This document shows positions 8,405-17,410 of a stretch of 64,000 nt of DNA, in pieces. Below the pieces are notes generated by a model. The model was not told where the DNA came from. It ran no database searches and worked only from the letters and a program-made list of their open reading frames with translations. Position numbers and translations under genes: made by a program. The stretch lies in NCBI RefSeq assembly GCF_025499425.1, contig NZ_JAIMCB010000010.1:62001-126000 (forward strand), given 5' to 3'. Positions within the stretch are counted from its first letter, which is position 1; the number at the start of each line of letters is the position of its first letter. This DNA comes from Acidiferrimicrobium sp. IK. GTDB lineage: Bacteria > Actinomycetota > Acidimicrobiia > Acidimicrobiales > Palsa-688.

Positions 8405-9664
8405 TTGAACATCGCGTCGGCTCTGGAAAAGGTGCTGGGTGGTACGACCCCCCTGGCCTTCTCGGCCTGTGACGGCAGCAGCGCCGGTCACCCAGACCCC
8501 GTTGGTCGGATCATCATCCGGGACCGCCGGGCCCTCAATTACATGGTCACCGCGCCAGGCGAGCTGGGTCTGGCTCGGGCGTACGTGTCGGGCTACCTCG
8601 ACCTGGAAGGCGACCTGCACGACACCATGGTCCTTCTGGCCCGAGACACCGTCGGTGGCCTGACCTGGGCGGAGCGCCTAGAGGTCCTGCGCAGCTTCGG
8701 CGTCGGAGTCCTGCGCCCGGTCCAACCGCCGCCCGAAGAGGTCCGCCCCGGACTGTGGTGGGGTCTGCGCCACAGCCTCGACCGTGACTCGCGGGTGATC
8801 TCGCACCACTACGACGTGTCCAACACGTTCTACGAGTGGATCCTCGGCCCGACGATGGCGTACACCTGTGCGGTCTACCCGACCTCGGAAGCCACCCTCG
8901 AGGAAGCCCAGATCGAGAAGGTCGACCTGGTGTGCCGCAAGCTCGGCCTCCAACCCGGCCAGCGGCTCCTCGACGTCGGCTGCGGCTGGGGGACCATGGT
9001 CCGCCATGCCGCCGCCGAGTACGGCGTCAACGTGCTCGGCGTAACCCTCTCGCGCCAGCAAGCCGAGTGGGGCCAGAAGCTGATCGCCGACCAGGGCCTC
9101 TCAGACCGCGCCGAGATCCGCCACGCCGACTACCGCAGCGTCACCGAAAGCGAGTTCGACGCCATCAGCTCGATCGGGCTAACCGAGCACATCGGACTGG
9201 CCAACCTGCCCGCCTACGCCTCGTTCCTGGCGTCGAAGCTGAAGGCCCGCGGTCGGCTGCTCAACCACTGCATCACCCGACCCGACGTCACCGGTGACGG
9301 GGTGCGGTCCAAGGGGTTCATAAACCGGTACGTGTTCCCCGACGGCGAGCTGGAAGGCGTCGGCACCATCATCAGCGCCCTGCAAAACGCCGGTCTCGAA
9401 GTGCGCCACGAGGAGAACCTCCGCGAGCACTACGCCCGGACCTGCGCGGCGTGGGCTGCCAACCTGGATGCGCACTGGACCGAGGCGGTGGCCGAGGTCG
9501 GAGAAGGGAAGGCCCGGGTGTGGCGCCTGTACCTCACCGGCAGCCGGTTGGGGTTCGAGCAGCGCCGCATCGAGCTGCACCAGGTCCTCGCGGTCAAGAC
9601 CGAAGACGGCCAGGCGGCCATGCCGTTGCGGCCGGACTTCCGCCGGCGGGTCGCTGCGGGATAG
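8405..9664 (+). CDS. tmsB: SAM-dependent fatty-acid methyltransferase, TmsB / cyclopropane-synthase family
   Basis: A 419-aa member of the cyclopropane fatty acid synthase family. The SAM-binding motif is LLDVGCGWGTM (about residues 187-198), preceded by the family segment SHHYDVSNTFYEWILGPTMAYTCA and followed by GVTLSRQQAEW; a conserved SIGLTEHIG is also present. The N-terminal SCP2-like region typical of long CFA synthases is present. Next to the TmsA-like reductase, the expected reaction is transfer of a methylene group from SAM to C10 of a delta-9 acyl chain. The start is TTG 8405, placed 8 nt after AGGAGG (8391-8396). A simple cyclopropane product cannot be excluded. Confidence 0.82.
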   Translation: MNIASALEKVLGGTTPLAFSACDGSSAGHPDPVGRIIIRDRRALNYMVTAPGELGLARAYVSGYLDLEGDLHDTMVLLARDTVGGLTWAERLEVLRSFGVGVLRPVQPPPEEVRPGLWWGLRHSLDRDSRVISHHYDVSNTFYEWILGPTMAYTCAVYPTSEATLEEAQIEKVDLVCRKLGLQPGQRLLDVGCGWGTMVRHAAAEYGVNVLGVTLSRQQAEWGQKLIADQGLSDRAEIRHADYRSVTESEFDAISSIGLTEHIGLANLPAYASFLASKLKARGRLLNHCITRPDVTGDGVRSKGFINRYVFPDGELEGVGTIISALQNAGLEVRHEENLREHYARTCAAWAANLDAHWTEAVAEVGEGKARVWRLYLTGSRLGFEQRRIELHQVLAVKTEDGQAAMPLRPDFRRRVAAG

Positions 9665-9816
9665 GCCGGCCGGCCGGCGGCCGGGCGGGCTGGCGGGGGG
9701 CGAGGGGGGCTGGCCGGGCGGGATAGGCGGTCCGGCGGGCTGGGCGGTCGCGTCGGGGCTGGGCGACGCGGACGGCCCCTGCTGGGCGGCGCAGCAGACT
9801 CGCGGCAGCCACCCGG

Positions 9817-9868
9817 AGAGCAGATGTCTCAAACCCGCGCTGGAGCGCGGGTTTGAGACATGTGCTCT
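9817..9868. repeat. 52-nt palindromic element, copy 1
   Basis: AGAGCA (9817-9822) pairs with TGCTCT (9863-9868), and after one G-G mismatch ATGTCTCAAACCCGCGC (9824-9840) pairs perfectly with 9845-9861 around the loop TGGA. A second element of the same length and layout is at 39565-39616 with compensatory changes. It lies 150 nt after tmsB and before the convergent desaturase gene, so it may act as a bidirectional terminator or be a dispersed palindromic repeat. Confidence 0.8.
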
Positions 9869-10018
9869 TGTGAAAGCGGCCCGGCCGGAGGGCCGCCAGC
9901 AGCCGGCGCGCCCGCAGAGCAGGTGGCCGCAGGGCAGGTGGCCAGCGGGTGGAGCAGCGCTCAGCCCCGCCGAGCCAGGCCGGCGAGCCAGGCCGCCAAG
10001 CCATCCGAGCCCTAGGCG

Positions 10019-10087
10019 ACCACCCACCACCCACCACCCACCACCCACCCATCACCCACCACCCACCACCCACCGCCCGCCACCCAC
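10019..10087 (+). repeat. CCACCCA low-complexity tandem repeat in a 460-nt gene-free region
   Basis: About ten consecutive ACCCACC-type units (period mostly 7). The whole stretch 9665-10127 has no credible gene: it holds GGCCGGCGG-rich sequence, the 52-nt palindrome at 9817 and this array, which is strongly strand-asymmetric (C/A on the plus strand). Confidence 0.8.
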
Positions 10088-10127
10088 AGCCGGCGAGGGG
10101 GGTGACGAGCGGCTGAGGAGACGAGCG

Positions 10128-11114
10128 CTACGCCGCTGAAGGGGCGGGCGCCGGAGGCTGCACAGCCTCGCGGGCCCGGGCTGCGAGGGCCCGGCGGTCG
10201 GGCCAGCGCACGTGGCTGACCCACTTCAGCTTCTCGAACAGCCAGATCAGGCGCGCGCTGGTGTCGATCTGGCCTCGCAGGACCCCGTGCCGGGCGGCGG
10301 AGGGCTCGGCGTGGTGCAGGTTGTGCCACGACTCGCCCATGGAAGGCAGGGCCAGCCACCACACGTTGCCGCTCTTGTCCTTGGTCTTGAACGGCTTACG
10401 CCCGGTCACGTGGCACACGGAGTTGATGGAGAAGGTCACATGGTGCAGGAGCGATACCCGCACCAGGCTCCCCCAGAAGAACGCGGTGAGGGCCCCGGCC
10501 CACGACCAAGCCCACAGGCCGCCGATCACCGGCGGGATGAGCATGGACGCCACGACCAGCCACTTGAACGACGCGTTGACCTTGACGATGTCCTGGTCTT
10601 TCAACATGTCGGGGGCGTACTTCTGGTGTGAGGTCTGCTCCAGGTCGAACAGCCAACCCATGTGGGCGTGGAAGAAGCCCTTGGTCAGCGCCCGCAGGTT
10701 GGAGCCGTAGCGCCACGGGGAGTGCGGGTCGCCGTCGCGATCGGTGAAGCGGTGATGCTTCCGGTGGTCGGCGACCCATTGGATGACCGGACCCTCGATC
10801 GACATCGAGCCTGCGATGGCGAGGAGCACCTTGAGCCACCTTTTGGCCCGGAACGACCGGTGGGTGAACGCCCGGTGGAAGCCGATGGTCACGCCGTGAC
10901 CGGTGAACCAGTACATGGCGATGGCGATGACCACGTCATGCCAGCCGAGGCCCCATCCCCATAGGACGGGTACGGCAGCGAGAACAGCGAGGAAGGGCAC
11001 CACGATGAAGAGCGCGAGCGCCACCTGCTCCCAGCTCTGCTTGACAGCGACCGGCCCTTCGCTCCCCAGCGGCTCGAGCTCGTCTGGAGCGGTGAGTGTC
11101 TCGGTCGTGGTCAA
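10128..11114 (-). CDS. Acyl-CoA/acyl-lipid delta-9-type desaturase
   Basis: A 328-aa integral membrane di-iron fatty acid desaturase. The three histidine boxes are HRAFTH (80-85), HRKHH (117-121) and HNLHH (about 263-267), all intact. Four hydrophobic segments are visible, near residues 31-53, 58-76, 96-112 and 185-215. Such enzymes make oleoyl chains from stearoyl chains, which is the substrate needed by the neighbouring tmsB/tmsA pair. The start is TTG 11114, the only start giving the N-terminal MTTTETLTAPDEL; the ribosome binding site is weak. The C-terminal tail is Ala/Pro-rich. Confidence 0.9.
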   Translation of the reverse strand: MTTTETLTAPDELEPLGSEGPVAVKQSWEQVALALFIVVPFLAVLAAVPVLWGWGLGWHDVVIAIAMYWFTGHGVTIGFHRAFTHRSFRAKRWLKVLLAIAGSMSIEGPVIQWVADHRKHHRFTDRDGDPHSPWRYGSNLRALTKGFFHAHMGWLFDLEQTSHQKYAPDMLKDQDIVKVNASFKWLVVASMLIPPVIGGLWAWSWAGALTAFFWGSLVRVSLLHHVTFSINSVCHVTGRKPFKTKDKSGNVWWLALPSMGESWHNLHHAEPSAARHGVLRGQIDTSARLIWLFEKLKWVSHVRWPDRRALAARAREAVQPPAPAPSAA

Positions 11115-11267
11115 TCGATCTCGCTTTCTTGTGGTTCGCCGCCGTGGTCAACTGGCGGCGATGGCCATTAGCTGAGTTGAGTCTGTCACGCCTGTAGCAC
11201 CTTCGGCACTGCGGGTGGGAAGAATTACGTGGATCGCGGTGTTGGATGCCGTCCTGTCAGCGTTTGG

Positions 11268-11627
11268 TTACCCCTTTGTGGCACATGTCACGCACCGGGT
11301 CGTGCCCGGGAGCGCCTCCAACCGGGCGGCGCCGATGTCTCCGCCGCACTCGACGCAGCGGCGGTAGGTCCCTGCGGCCAGGCGGCGCTGCGCCGCGTCG
11401 AGGTCGTCCAGCTCTTGGCGGGCCCGGGCCAGCAGCCCGCCCACGCGAGCCCGCTCGAAGCCCACCGTCGAGCCTTCTGCGTCGTGTTCGTCGTCGGGGC
11501 TTGCCGCGGTGGACTCCGCGATGGCCAGCAGCTCCTCCTCCAAGTCGGCGACCACCTCGACGACGCGCTTACGGGTCGCAGCCAAGAGTCGCCCGGCGGC
11601 GACGCCGCTTGCAGGATCGTCGGTCAC
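11268..11627 (-). CDS. DksA/TraR-type C4 zinc finger protein
   Basis: A 119-aa protein with an N-terminal helical hairpin (VVADLEEELLAIAESTAAS ... LLARARQELDDLDAAQRRL) and a C-terminal four-cysteine zinc finger CVECG-x14-CVTC, as in DksA/TraR and actinobacterial RbpA-adjacent zinc finger proteins. These bind RNA polymerase through its secondary channel. The conserved region supports starts at GTG 11627 or TTG 11645; an ATG at 11729 would add 34 residues of unlikely composition and would begin inside a tandem repeat. GGAG immediately next to the GTG is too close for a standard ribosome binding site, so the start is tentative. Confidence 0.7.
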   Translation of the reverse strand: MTDDPASGVAAGRLLAATRKRVVEVVADLEEELLAIAESTAASPDDEHDAEGSTVGFERARVGGLLARARQELDDLDAAQRRLAAGTYRRCVECGGDIGAARLEALPGTTRCVTCATKG

Positions 11628-11720
11628 TCCAACGTATGTACCCAATCCGCACGAAGCCCAGCTCGGTTGGTTACCGAGCTGGGCCAGGAGCAGCCCACCA
11701 AGGCCGTCACCCGGCGGACG

Positions 11721-11781
11721 CCACCTCACACAGGACCCACCTCACACACGACCCACCTCACACAGGACCCGCCTCACAGAC
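11721..11781 (+). repeat. 16-nt tandem repeat, about 3.8 copies
   Basis: CCACCTCACACAGGAC at 11721-11736, CCACCTCACACACGAC at 11737-11752, CCACCTCACACAGGAC at 11753-11768 and a degenerate fourth copy. It fills the space between the transglutaminase stop codon and the DksA-like gene. It could be read as a shortened or expanding minisatellite; no function is evident. Confidence 0.8.
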
Positions 11782-11786
11782 GGCGC

Positions 11787-12626
11787 TCACGGACCCGCCT
11801 CCACGCTCAGGGTCTTGGTGACCGTCAGGGTGGCGTCGACCAGCTCGTCGGCCTCGAAGGTGCCCGACAGGGGGGCCACGTCGTCGTAGTCGCGCCCGGT
11901 CGCCACGGTGAGGTACCGCTCGTCGGTGCGCCGGTCGTGGGTGGGGTCCCACGCCTCGACTGCGAACCGGGCTCGGCGCCCGGCGTTCACCGGCGTCAGC
12001 GTCTCGACCCAGGCGTGGCTGGCACCCTCGCCGGCGAGGTGGCCAGATACGTAGCGAGCCGGCAATCCGACGGACCGGCACACTGCGAGCATCACGTGGG
12101 CGAAGTCCTGGCACACGCCGACGCCGCCCGCGGCGGCCTCGGCGGCGGTGGTCCGCACGCCGGTGATACCCGGTCGGTACTCGAGGGACCGGTGGACCAT
12201 GGAGCAGATGGCTCGAGCGTCGGCGTCGCGTGCCGCCGAGGCCATCGCGGCGATCGGGCCTTCCGCCGGCGGGTGAGTGAGGTGGGTCGGGGGGACGAAC
12301 CTTCCGATCGAGGAGACGGCGTGAGGTTTGGCGTCGACAGCGGTCCCGGCGTCTATGACGAACTCGACGGCGCGCTCGACCGTCGGGACCTGGACGTCGA
12401 TCACAGTGTTCCCCCAACGGTCGCTGCGGGTGACCCACGTGGCGCCCTCGCCGCCGCGGACGCTGAACTCGTGGCGGACCCGCCGCTGCCCACCGTGGAC
12501 CTCCGGCGGAAGCACAACCAGGCGCTGGCGGAGGTCGGTGACCGGCGAGGAGTACTCGTATCTCACGACCTGGGCGAGTACGTGTCCGACCGCCCCTCCC
12601 GCGCGCTGGTCCATGACGGCGCTCAC
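11787..12626 (-). CDS. Transglutaminase-like cysteine peptidase-fold protein
   Basis: A 279-aa transglutaminase-like superfamily protein. The N-terminal beta domain (VRYEYSSPVTDLRQRLVVLPP) is the bacterial transglutaminase N domain, and the catalytic triad is Cys172 (GVCQDFAH), His204 (ASHAWVE) and Asp227 (WDPTHD). These cytoplasmic proteins are widespread; many act as amidases or peptidases and the substrate is unknown. The conserved partner genes of alpha-E and circularly permuted ATP-grasp families are not adjacent here. Confidence 0.88.
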   Translation of the reverse strand: MSAVMDQRAGGAVGHVLAQVVRYEYSSPVTDLRQRLVVLPPEVHGGQRRVRHEFSVRGGEGATWVTRSDRWGNTVIDVQVPTVERAVEFVIDAGTAVDAKPHAVSSIGRFVPPTHLTHPPAEGPIAAMASAARDADARAICSMVHRSLEYRPGITGVRTTAAEAAAGGVGVCQDFAHVMLAVCRSVGLPARYVSGHLAGEGASHAWVETLTPVNAGRRARFAVEAWDPTHDRRTDERYLTVATGRDYDDVAPLSGTFEADELVDATLTVTKTLSVEAGP

Positions 12627-12710
12627 CGGACCGACTCTGCCCCTTGCATGGGTCCGGAGTGTGACAGACCGATGAACTCAACGGGAGGACCGCCGTGCCC
12701 GGCGCGCAGG

Positions 12711-14168
12711 TCAGGAAGCGGCGACGGGCTCCAAGGAGGTGGTGTCGTCGTGGCGGGGGTCGGCGGCCTCCTTGCGCACCTGGCGGCCGGCGAGGAGGAG
12801 GTAGGCGACGCCGGCCACCGCGATGCCGGTGAACACGCTGAGGTCGGCACCGGTCGCAAGTGTGGAAATCGGCCCGACGTAGAACGTCTGGTTGAACGCC
12901 AACACCGAGGCGGCGCAACCGAGGATCCAGCTGCCCACCGCGGCCCACCGGACCCCTCCCCGGCTCCAAAACAGGCTGCCCCGGTCGGTGCGCTGCAGCT
13001 CGCCGACGGGGTAGCGGTAGCGACGCAGGACCCAGTCCACGAGGAAGATGGCCATCCATGGCCCGATCCAGGCGATGACCGCGGCCACGAAGTCCCCGAG
13101 CAGCCTGTTGAACGACGACGAGAACACGGCGTAGGTGGTCAGGCCGCCGGCGACGACGGTGTCGATCAGCACGGCCTGCCAGCGTTTGACCGGGAGGCCG
13201 ATGGCCTGGAGGGTGACCCCCGAGGAGTAGAGGTCCAAGCAGTTGATGGCGAAGAGCTGGACGATGGCTGCCACGAGGAACGGCCACAGGAACCACCCGC
13301 TGAAGGCGTGGGGGAAGTTGGTAACCGGGTTGTCGCCGGCGCTGGAGACATAGGTGGCGACCGCAGCGCCGAGCAGCATGATGAGGATCTCTGGTACTGC
13401 CGTGCCGAGGAATATCCACCCGACGATGCCCTTCTTGGATGCGTCGGGCGGGAGGTAGCGGGAGAAGTCGTTGCCGCACTCGACCCAGCCCAGACCGGCG
13501 AGGGTGATCACGAACGCCAGGCCGACCATGAAGGTGCCGGCGTCGGCGCTGGAGTGCACCCCGCCCGGGTTGGCCTTGCCGAGGGTGAGGGCGGCCAGGA
13601 TGACGTAAATGACGCAAAACGGGGCGATCATCGCCCGCAGCGCCTTGACCACCGTGGCGTGGCCGAGGAACGGCAGGACGGTCTGGATGGCTGCAGCAGC
13701 GACGATGAAGATGATCTTGCCTCCGGTGCCGGCGCTCCACCCCGCCTTCGCGGACAGCGCGACCGCGGCCAGCACGATGAGGGTCAGGCCCTCGGTCTCG
13801 AACCCGACCTGGGTGGCCCAGTTGAGCAGCGCCATCAGCCGGGACCCGTTCGGCCCGAAGCTGGCCCGGTTGATGGTGAACACCGTGGTGCCGGCGACGG
13901 GGCCCTGCAACGAGCAAAGGCCGAGCAGGACGTAGGACAGGTTGCCTACGACGATGCAGACAACGGCCTGGCCGAAGCTGAGCCCGAAGGTCATCAGCAC
14001 CGCTCCGTAGACGAGGTACTCGAATTGCACGCTGCTGCCCGCCCACATCCCGAACAGATGGTGGGGACGGGCCCAGCGCTCCGACAGTGGCACGTAGTCG
14101 ATGCCGCGCTGCTCGACGGCAAACGCCCGGTCGGAAGCCGGTGCGATCGTCTCGGGGGCGGTGACCAT
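12711..14168 (-). CDS. NCS1-family nucleobase/cation symporter
   Basis: A 485-aa permease with about twelve hydrophobic segments. Family marks include the N-terminal PLSERWARPHHLFGMWAGSSVQFEYLVYG, GTTVFTINRASFGPNGSRL and the central GLGWVECGNDFSRYLPPDASKKGIVGW segment of purine-cytosine permease relatives. Such transporters carry cytosine, allantoin, hydantoins or related compounds with a cation. ATG 14168 follows GGAGGAG; a longer ORF upstream would add a basic sequence unlike the family. It is divergent from an FMN 2-hydroxy-acid oxidase gene, which may or may not share a substrate pathway. Confidence 0.87.
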   Translation of the reverse strand: MVTAPETIAPASDRAFAVEQRGIDYVPLSERWARPHHLFGMWAGSSVQFEYLVYGAVLMTFGLSFGQAVVCIVVGNLSYVLLGLCSLQGPVAGTTVFTINRASFGPNGSRLMALLNWATQVGFETEGLTLIVLAAVALSAKAGWSAGTGGKIIFIVAAAAIQTVLPFLGHATVVKALRAMIAPFCVIYVILAALTLGKANPGGVHSSADAGTFMVGLAFVITLAGLGWVECGNDFSRYLPPDASKKGIVGWIFLGTAVPEILIMLLGAAVATYVSSAGDNPVTNFPHAFSGWFLWPFLVAAIVQLFAINCLDLYSSGVTLQAIGLPVKRWQAVLIDTVVAGGLTTYAVFSSSFNRLLGDFVAAVIAWIGPWMAIFLVDWVLRRYRYPVGELQRTDRGSLFWSRGGVRWAAVGSWILGCAASVLAFNQTFYVGPISTLATGADLSVFTGIAVAGVAYLLLAGRQVRKEAADPRHDDTTSLEPVAAS

Positions 14169-14357
14169 CAGCGGGCTCCTCCGGCTGGTGTTGGTGAGGT
14201 CGACGGGTGCAGCAGGGTACGGCGCCGGCGGTCGCCGACGCCGCCCTTCACCCTGTGCGCGCCGATCCCGGAGCGCAAGTGATCCCGATGAACGCTGCAT
14301 GACAAGCCGCCCGGGCTACGGTCCCCAGCGCCGCGTTTCGACGAGACAGGGGTCGCT

Positions 14358-15428
14358 GTGGGCGTGTTGCAGCTGATCGAGGAGCAGCGCCGGGCGGCGC
14401 TGGCGACGGTTCCCGCGGAGGTCGCGGACTACGTGGCGGCGGGGTCGTGGGCGGAGATCTCCGCCGGCGAGGCGGTCCGGGCGTGGCAGCGGGTCCGGCT
14501 TCGCCCCCGGGTGCTTCGCGACGTGGCCGATCTCCGGACCGCCACCACGATCATGGGCAGCGACCTGGCCGCCCCGATACTGGCTGCGCCCAGCGCTTAT
14601 CACGGGTTGCTGCACCCCGACGGCGAGGTGGCGACCGCCGCAGGGGTGGCCGCGGGAGGCGGGTTGATGGTCCTGTCTTCTCGGTCGTCGGCGTCGATCG
14701 AGGCGGTCGGCGATGCAGCCGGTCCTTGGTGGTACCAGGTCTACGTCCTCGCCGACCGGTCGTTGACCGAGGCGCTGGTCCGTCGGGCCGCGGCCGCCGG
14801 GGCGCGGGCCTTGGTGCTCACCGGGGACACCCCGATCGTGGGGGACAAGTCCAAGGCGCCAGCCATCCCGGTCCCTCCGTCGCTTCGCCACGTCAACACC
14901 GGCCGCCACCTGGCGCCGGCGGTCCTCGCCGACGATGCGGCCGCCCTGGCGGCCACCACGCAAGACGCCGGGACAGGGATGGACGCCATCGGGTGGCTCC
15001 GGGACGTGTCGGGGTTGCCGGTCCTGGTCAAGGGGGTGCTCCGAGGCGACGACGCCGCGGAGTGCCTGGCGGCGGGCGCCTCGGGGATCATCGTGTCCAA
15101 TCACGGTGGGCGGCAGCTGGACCAGGCGGTGGCCACCGCCGACGCCCTCGCCGAGGTGGTCGACGCCGTCGACGGCGCGGCCCCGGTCGTGGTGGACGGA
15201 GGCGTCCACGACGGGCTGGCCATCGTGACGGCGCTGGCCCTCGGCGCCGCCGCGGTGATGGTCGGCCGTCCCGTCCAGTGGGCGGTCGCGGCTGGCGGCG
15301 CCAGGGGCGTCGAGGCTTTGTTCGAGGCGCTGACCGACGATCTGCGCCGGGCTATGGCTCTGGCCGGCGCGGCGTCGCCCGAAGCCCTTGACCGCAGCCT
15401 GATCTGGCGACCACAACCTCAGGGCTGA
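14358..15428 (+). CDS. FMN-dependent alpha-hydroxy-acid oxidase/dehydrogenase
   Basis: A 356-aa TIM-barrel flavoprotein of the glycolate oxidase/lactate oxidase/mandelate dehydrogenase family. Conserved features are APSAYHGLLHPDGE, the FMN lysine in LVKGV (Lys225) and the active-site SNHGGRQLD with base His249 and Arg252; VDGGVHDG and VGRPVQWAVAAGGARGV bind the FMN phosphate. Residue choice does not identify the substrate. The GTG start at 14358 has a GACAGGGG purine stretch upstream. No membrane anchor is present, so it probably uses oxygen or a soluble acceptor. Confidence 0.88.
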   Translation: MGVLQLIEEQRRAALATVPAEVADYVAAGSWAEISAGEAVRAWQRVRLRPRVLRDVADLRTATTIMGSDLAAPILAAPSAYHGLLHPDGEVATAAGVAAGGGLMVLSSRSSASIEAVGDAAGPWWYQVYVLADRSLTEALVRRAAAAGARALVLTGDTPIVGDKSKAPAIPVPPSLRHVNTGRHLAPAVLADDAAALAATTQDAGTGMDAIGWLRDVSGLPVLVKGVLRGDDAAECLAAGASGIIVSNHGGRQLDQAVATADALAEVVDAVDGAAPVVVDGGVHDGLAIVTALALGAAAVMVGRPVQWAVAAGGARGVEALFEALTDDLRRAMALAGAASPEALDRSLIWRPQPQG

Positions 15429-15439
15429 GCAGCGGCTTG

Positions 15440-17410
15440 CTAGTCGCCCCAGAGGCGTTGCCGTAGGCCCGACGCCCGGGCGATCGGTCGTTCGACGGCG
15501 CTGCGCAGGACCGCCTCGGGCCCCACGACGGTCACCCGCTGGCGGGCTCGGGTGACCGCGGTGTAGAGCAGCTCTCGGGTGATGCTCGGGCCGCCAGCGT
15601 CGGGAAGGACCACCACTACTTCTTCGAACTGTGATCCCTGGCTTTTGTGCACGGTCATGGCGTGGAGGGTCTGGACCGCTCGCAGCCGGGCGGGTGCCAC
15701 CTCGCGAAGGGCGCCGCGCCGCTCGAACAGCGCCACGGGGCTCCCGTCCCTGCCCGCCACGACGACCCCGGTGTCGCCGTTGTAGAGCTGAACCTCGTAG
15801 TCGTTCTCGGTCACGAGTAGTGGACGCCCGGCGTACCACGGACCGCCCAGGCCGTAGCCGGGCACCGCCTCGGCCAACCACCGTTCGATGCGTTCGTTCC
15901 ATGCCTCCAGGCCGGCCGGCCCCTGCCGGTGGGCGCACAGCACCCGCAGGGCGCTGAGCGCCTCGACGGCGTCGGCGCCCCGACCGTCTTGTGCGGCGCG
16001 GGCCAGGGCGGCCCCGGTGCGCACCACGTCGTCGCGCACCCTGCTCGCCTGATCGGTGTCGAACCAGCGCAGATCGTCTCCCCCGGCCCGCAGCAGCGTG
16101 ATCACCGCGTCGCCGTCCCCTGCGGCCACCGCGGCCGCCACTCGGGCGATCCCGCCGCCGAAGCGGTGAACCCGTTGGAGCACGACGATCCCGTCACCGA
16201 TCGCACCGGCGACGCCCGGGTCGCGGGCCGGGACCGGGGCGCCGGTCAGCGCGACGAGCCGCCGGCGGGTCGCATCGTGCATGCGCATCCCCGCGGCGGC
16301 CGGTCCCACGACGTCTCCGAGCACCGCCCCGGCCTCGACCGAGGCCAGCTGCTGAGGGTCGCCGACGAGGACCAGCCGGGCGTCGGGGCGGACCGCGTCG
16401 ACCAGCTTGGCCATCAGCGACAGCGAGAGCATCGACGTCTCGTCGACAACGACGACATCGTGGGGCAGGCGGTTGCTGCGGTCGTGGCGGAAGCGGCTGG
16501 CGCTGTCGGGGCGCCAGCCGAGCAGGCGATGGAGGGTGGAGGCTTCCAGACCGAGCAGCCGCCGGCGGACATCGTCGCTGACGTCGATGCGCGCCGCCTC
16601 GTCGTGGACCGCCTCAGCCAGGCGGGCCGCCGCTTTGCCGGTCGGCGCCGCGAGGGCCACCCGGAGGGGACGGCCGCCGGCAGTCGCCGCCTGCGCCTCG
16701 AGCAGGGCCAGGATCCTGGCCACGGTGGTCGTCTTGCCGGTACCGGGGCCGCCGGCGACGACCGAGACCCTCCCGATGACCGCTGCCGCCGCGGCCAGAC
16801 GCTGGAGGTCAGGGGCAGGCGCGCCCGGCGGGATGGTGCCGGTACCGCTGTCGGGGAACAGGCGTTGCAGCCCGTCGGTCAGCCCCTCGGGGTCGAGTTC
16901 GCTGTCGGCGAAGGGCCGGGCCGCCCGGTCGGCCAGATCGGCCGCGACCTGGCGCTCCTGGCGCCAGTAGCGGTCGAGGTAAAGCCGGGAGCCGACGAGA
17001 CGCAGCGGGAGTGGGTGGGGGTCCTCGTCGCCTACCGCCGCCATCCCGGACCCGGCCATGGCGTCGAGCCAGCCGCCGACGTCCGGCCAGGGAAGCAGCG
17101 CCAGGTCCGCGCCGGGGTCGATGTCGCTGGTCGCGGTGCCGGCGATGGAGGCCAGGTCCACGCAGACGTGACCGAGCCGCACGGCGCGCACCGCGAAGGC
17201 GGCGCCGAGGACGGCGTCGGGATGGTCGACGCCGCCTGCCTCGGCCAGGTCCGCCAAGCGCCGGGCTACGTGGATGTCGGGTGAGGTGAGCACGGCCGGC
17301 TCGTTCCACACGGCCAGGGCGGGCGGGGCGGTCGCCGCCCGGCGGGCGTCGGCCGGCTCCAGTCCCGCTGGCCGGGGGCGGGCCGCGGCACCGACCCACG
17401 AGCTGCTCAT
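15440..17410 (-). CDS. recD: Exodeoxyribonuclease V subunit alpha
   Basis: A 656-aa SF1B helicase, the 5'-3' motor of RecBCD, which processes double-strand breaks. The Walker A motif GGPGTGKTTT is near residues 220-229, Walker B VVVDETSMLS near 320, and the C-terminal helicase motifs MTVHKSQGSQF and LLYTAVTRARQRVTVVG are intact. The N-terminal 200 residues form the RecB-binding part. Its start overlaps the recB stop by 4 nt (ATGA), so it is translationally coupled as the last gene of recC-recB-recD. Confidence 0.93.
   Translation of the reverse strand: MSSSWVGAAARPRPAGLEPADARRAATAPPALAVWNEPAVLTSPDIHVARRLADLAEAGGVDHPDAVLGAAFAVRAVRLGHVCVDLASIAGTATSDIDPGADLALLPWPDVGGWLDAMAGSGMAAVGDEDPHPLPLRLVGSRLYLDRYWRQERQVAADLADRAARPFADSELDPEGLTDGLQRLFPDSGTGTIPPGAPAPDLQRLAAAAAVIGRVSVVAGGPGTGKTTTVARILALLEAQAATAGGRPLRVALAAPTGKAAARLAEAVHDEAARIDVSDDVRRRLLGLEASTLHRLLGWRPDSASRFRHDRSNRLPHDVVVVDETSMLSLSLMAKLVDAVRPDARLVLVGDPQQLASVEAGAVLGDVVGPAAAGMRMHDATRRRLVALTGAPVPARDPGVAGAIGDGIVVLQRVHRFGGGIARVAAAVAAGDGDAVITLLRAGGDDLRWFDTDQASRVRDDVVRTGAALARAAQDGRGADAVEALSALRVLCAHRQGPAGLEAWNERIERWLAEAVPGYGLGGPWYAGRPLLVTENDYEVQLYNGDTGVVVAGRDGSPVALFERRGALREVAPARLRAVQTLHAMTVHKSQGSQFEEVVVVLPDAGGPSITRELLYTAVTRARQRVTVVGPEAVLRSAVERPIARASGLRQRLWGD

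Noticed and set aside
9817..9868. Insertion-sequence terminal repeat
   Set aside because: No transposase nearby and the structure is a complete hairpin rather than two separated ends.
11229..14282. Very long plus-strand ORF (1017 codons)
   Set aside because: It runs antisense through the DksA-like, transglutaminase and NCS1 genes with no domain signal; GC-rich third positions leave such long shadow frames.
14169..14357. TPP or other riboswitch upstream of the NCS1 permease
   Set aside because: The CTGAGA core and paired helices of the TPP element are not present in the leader.
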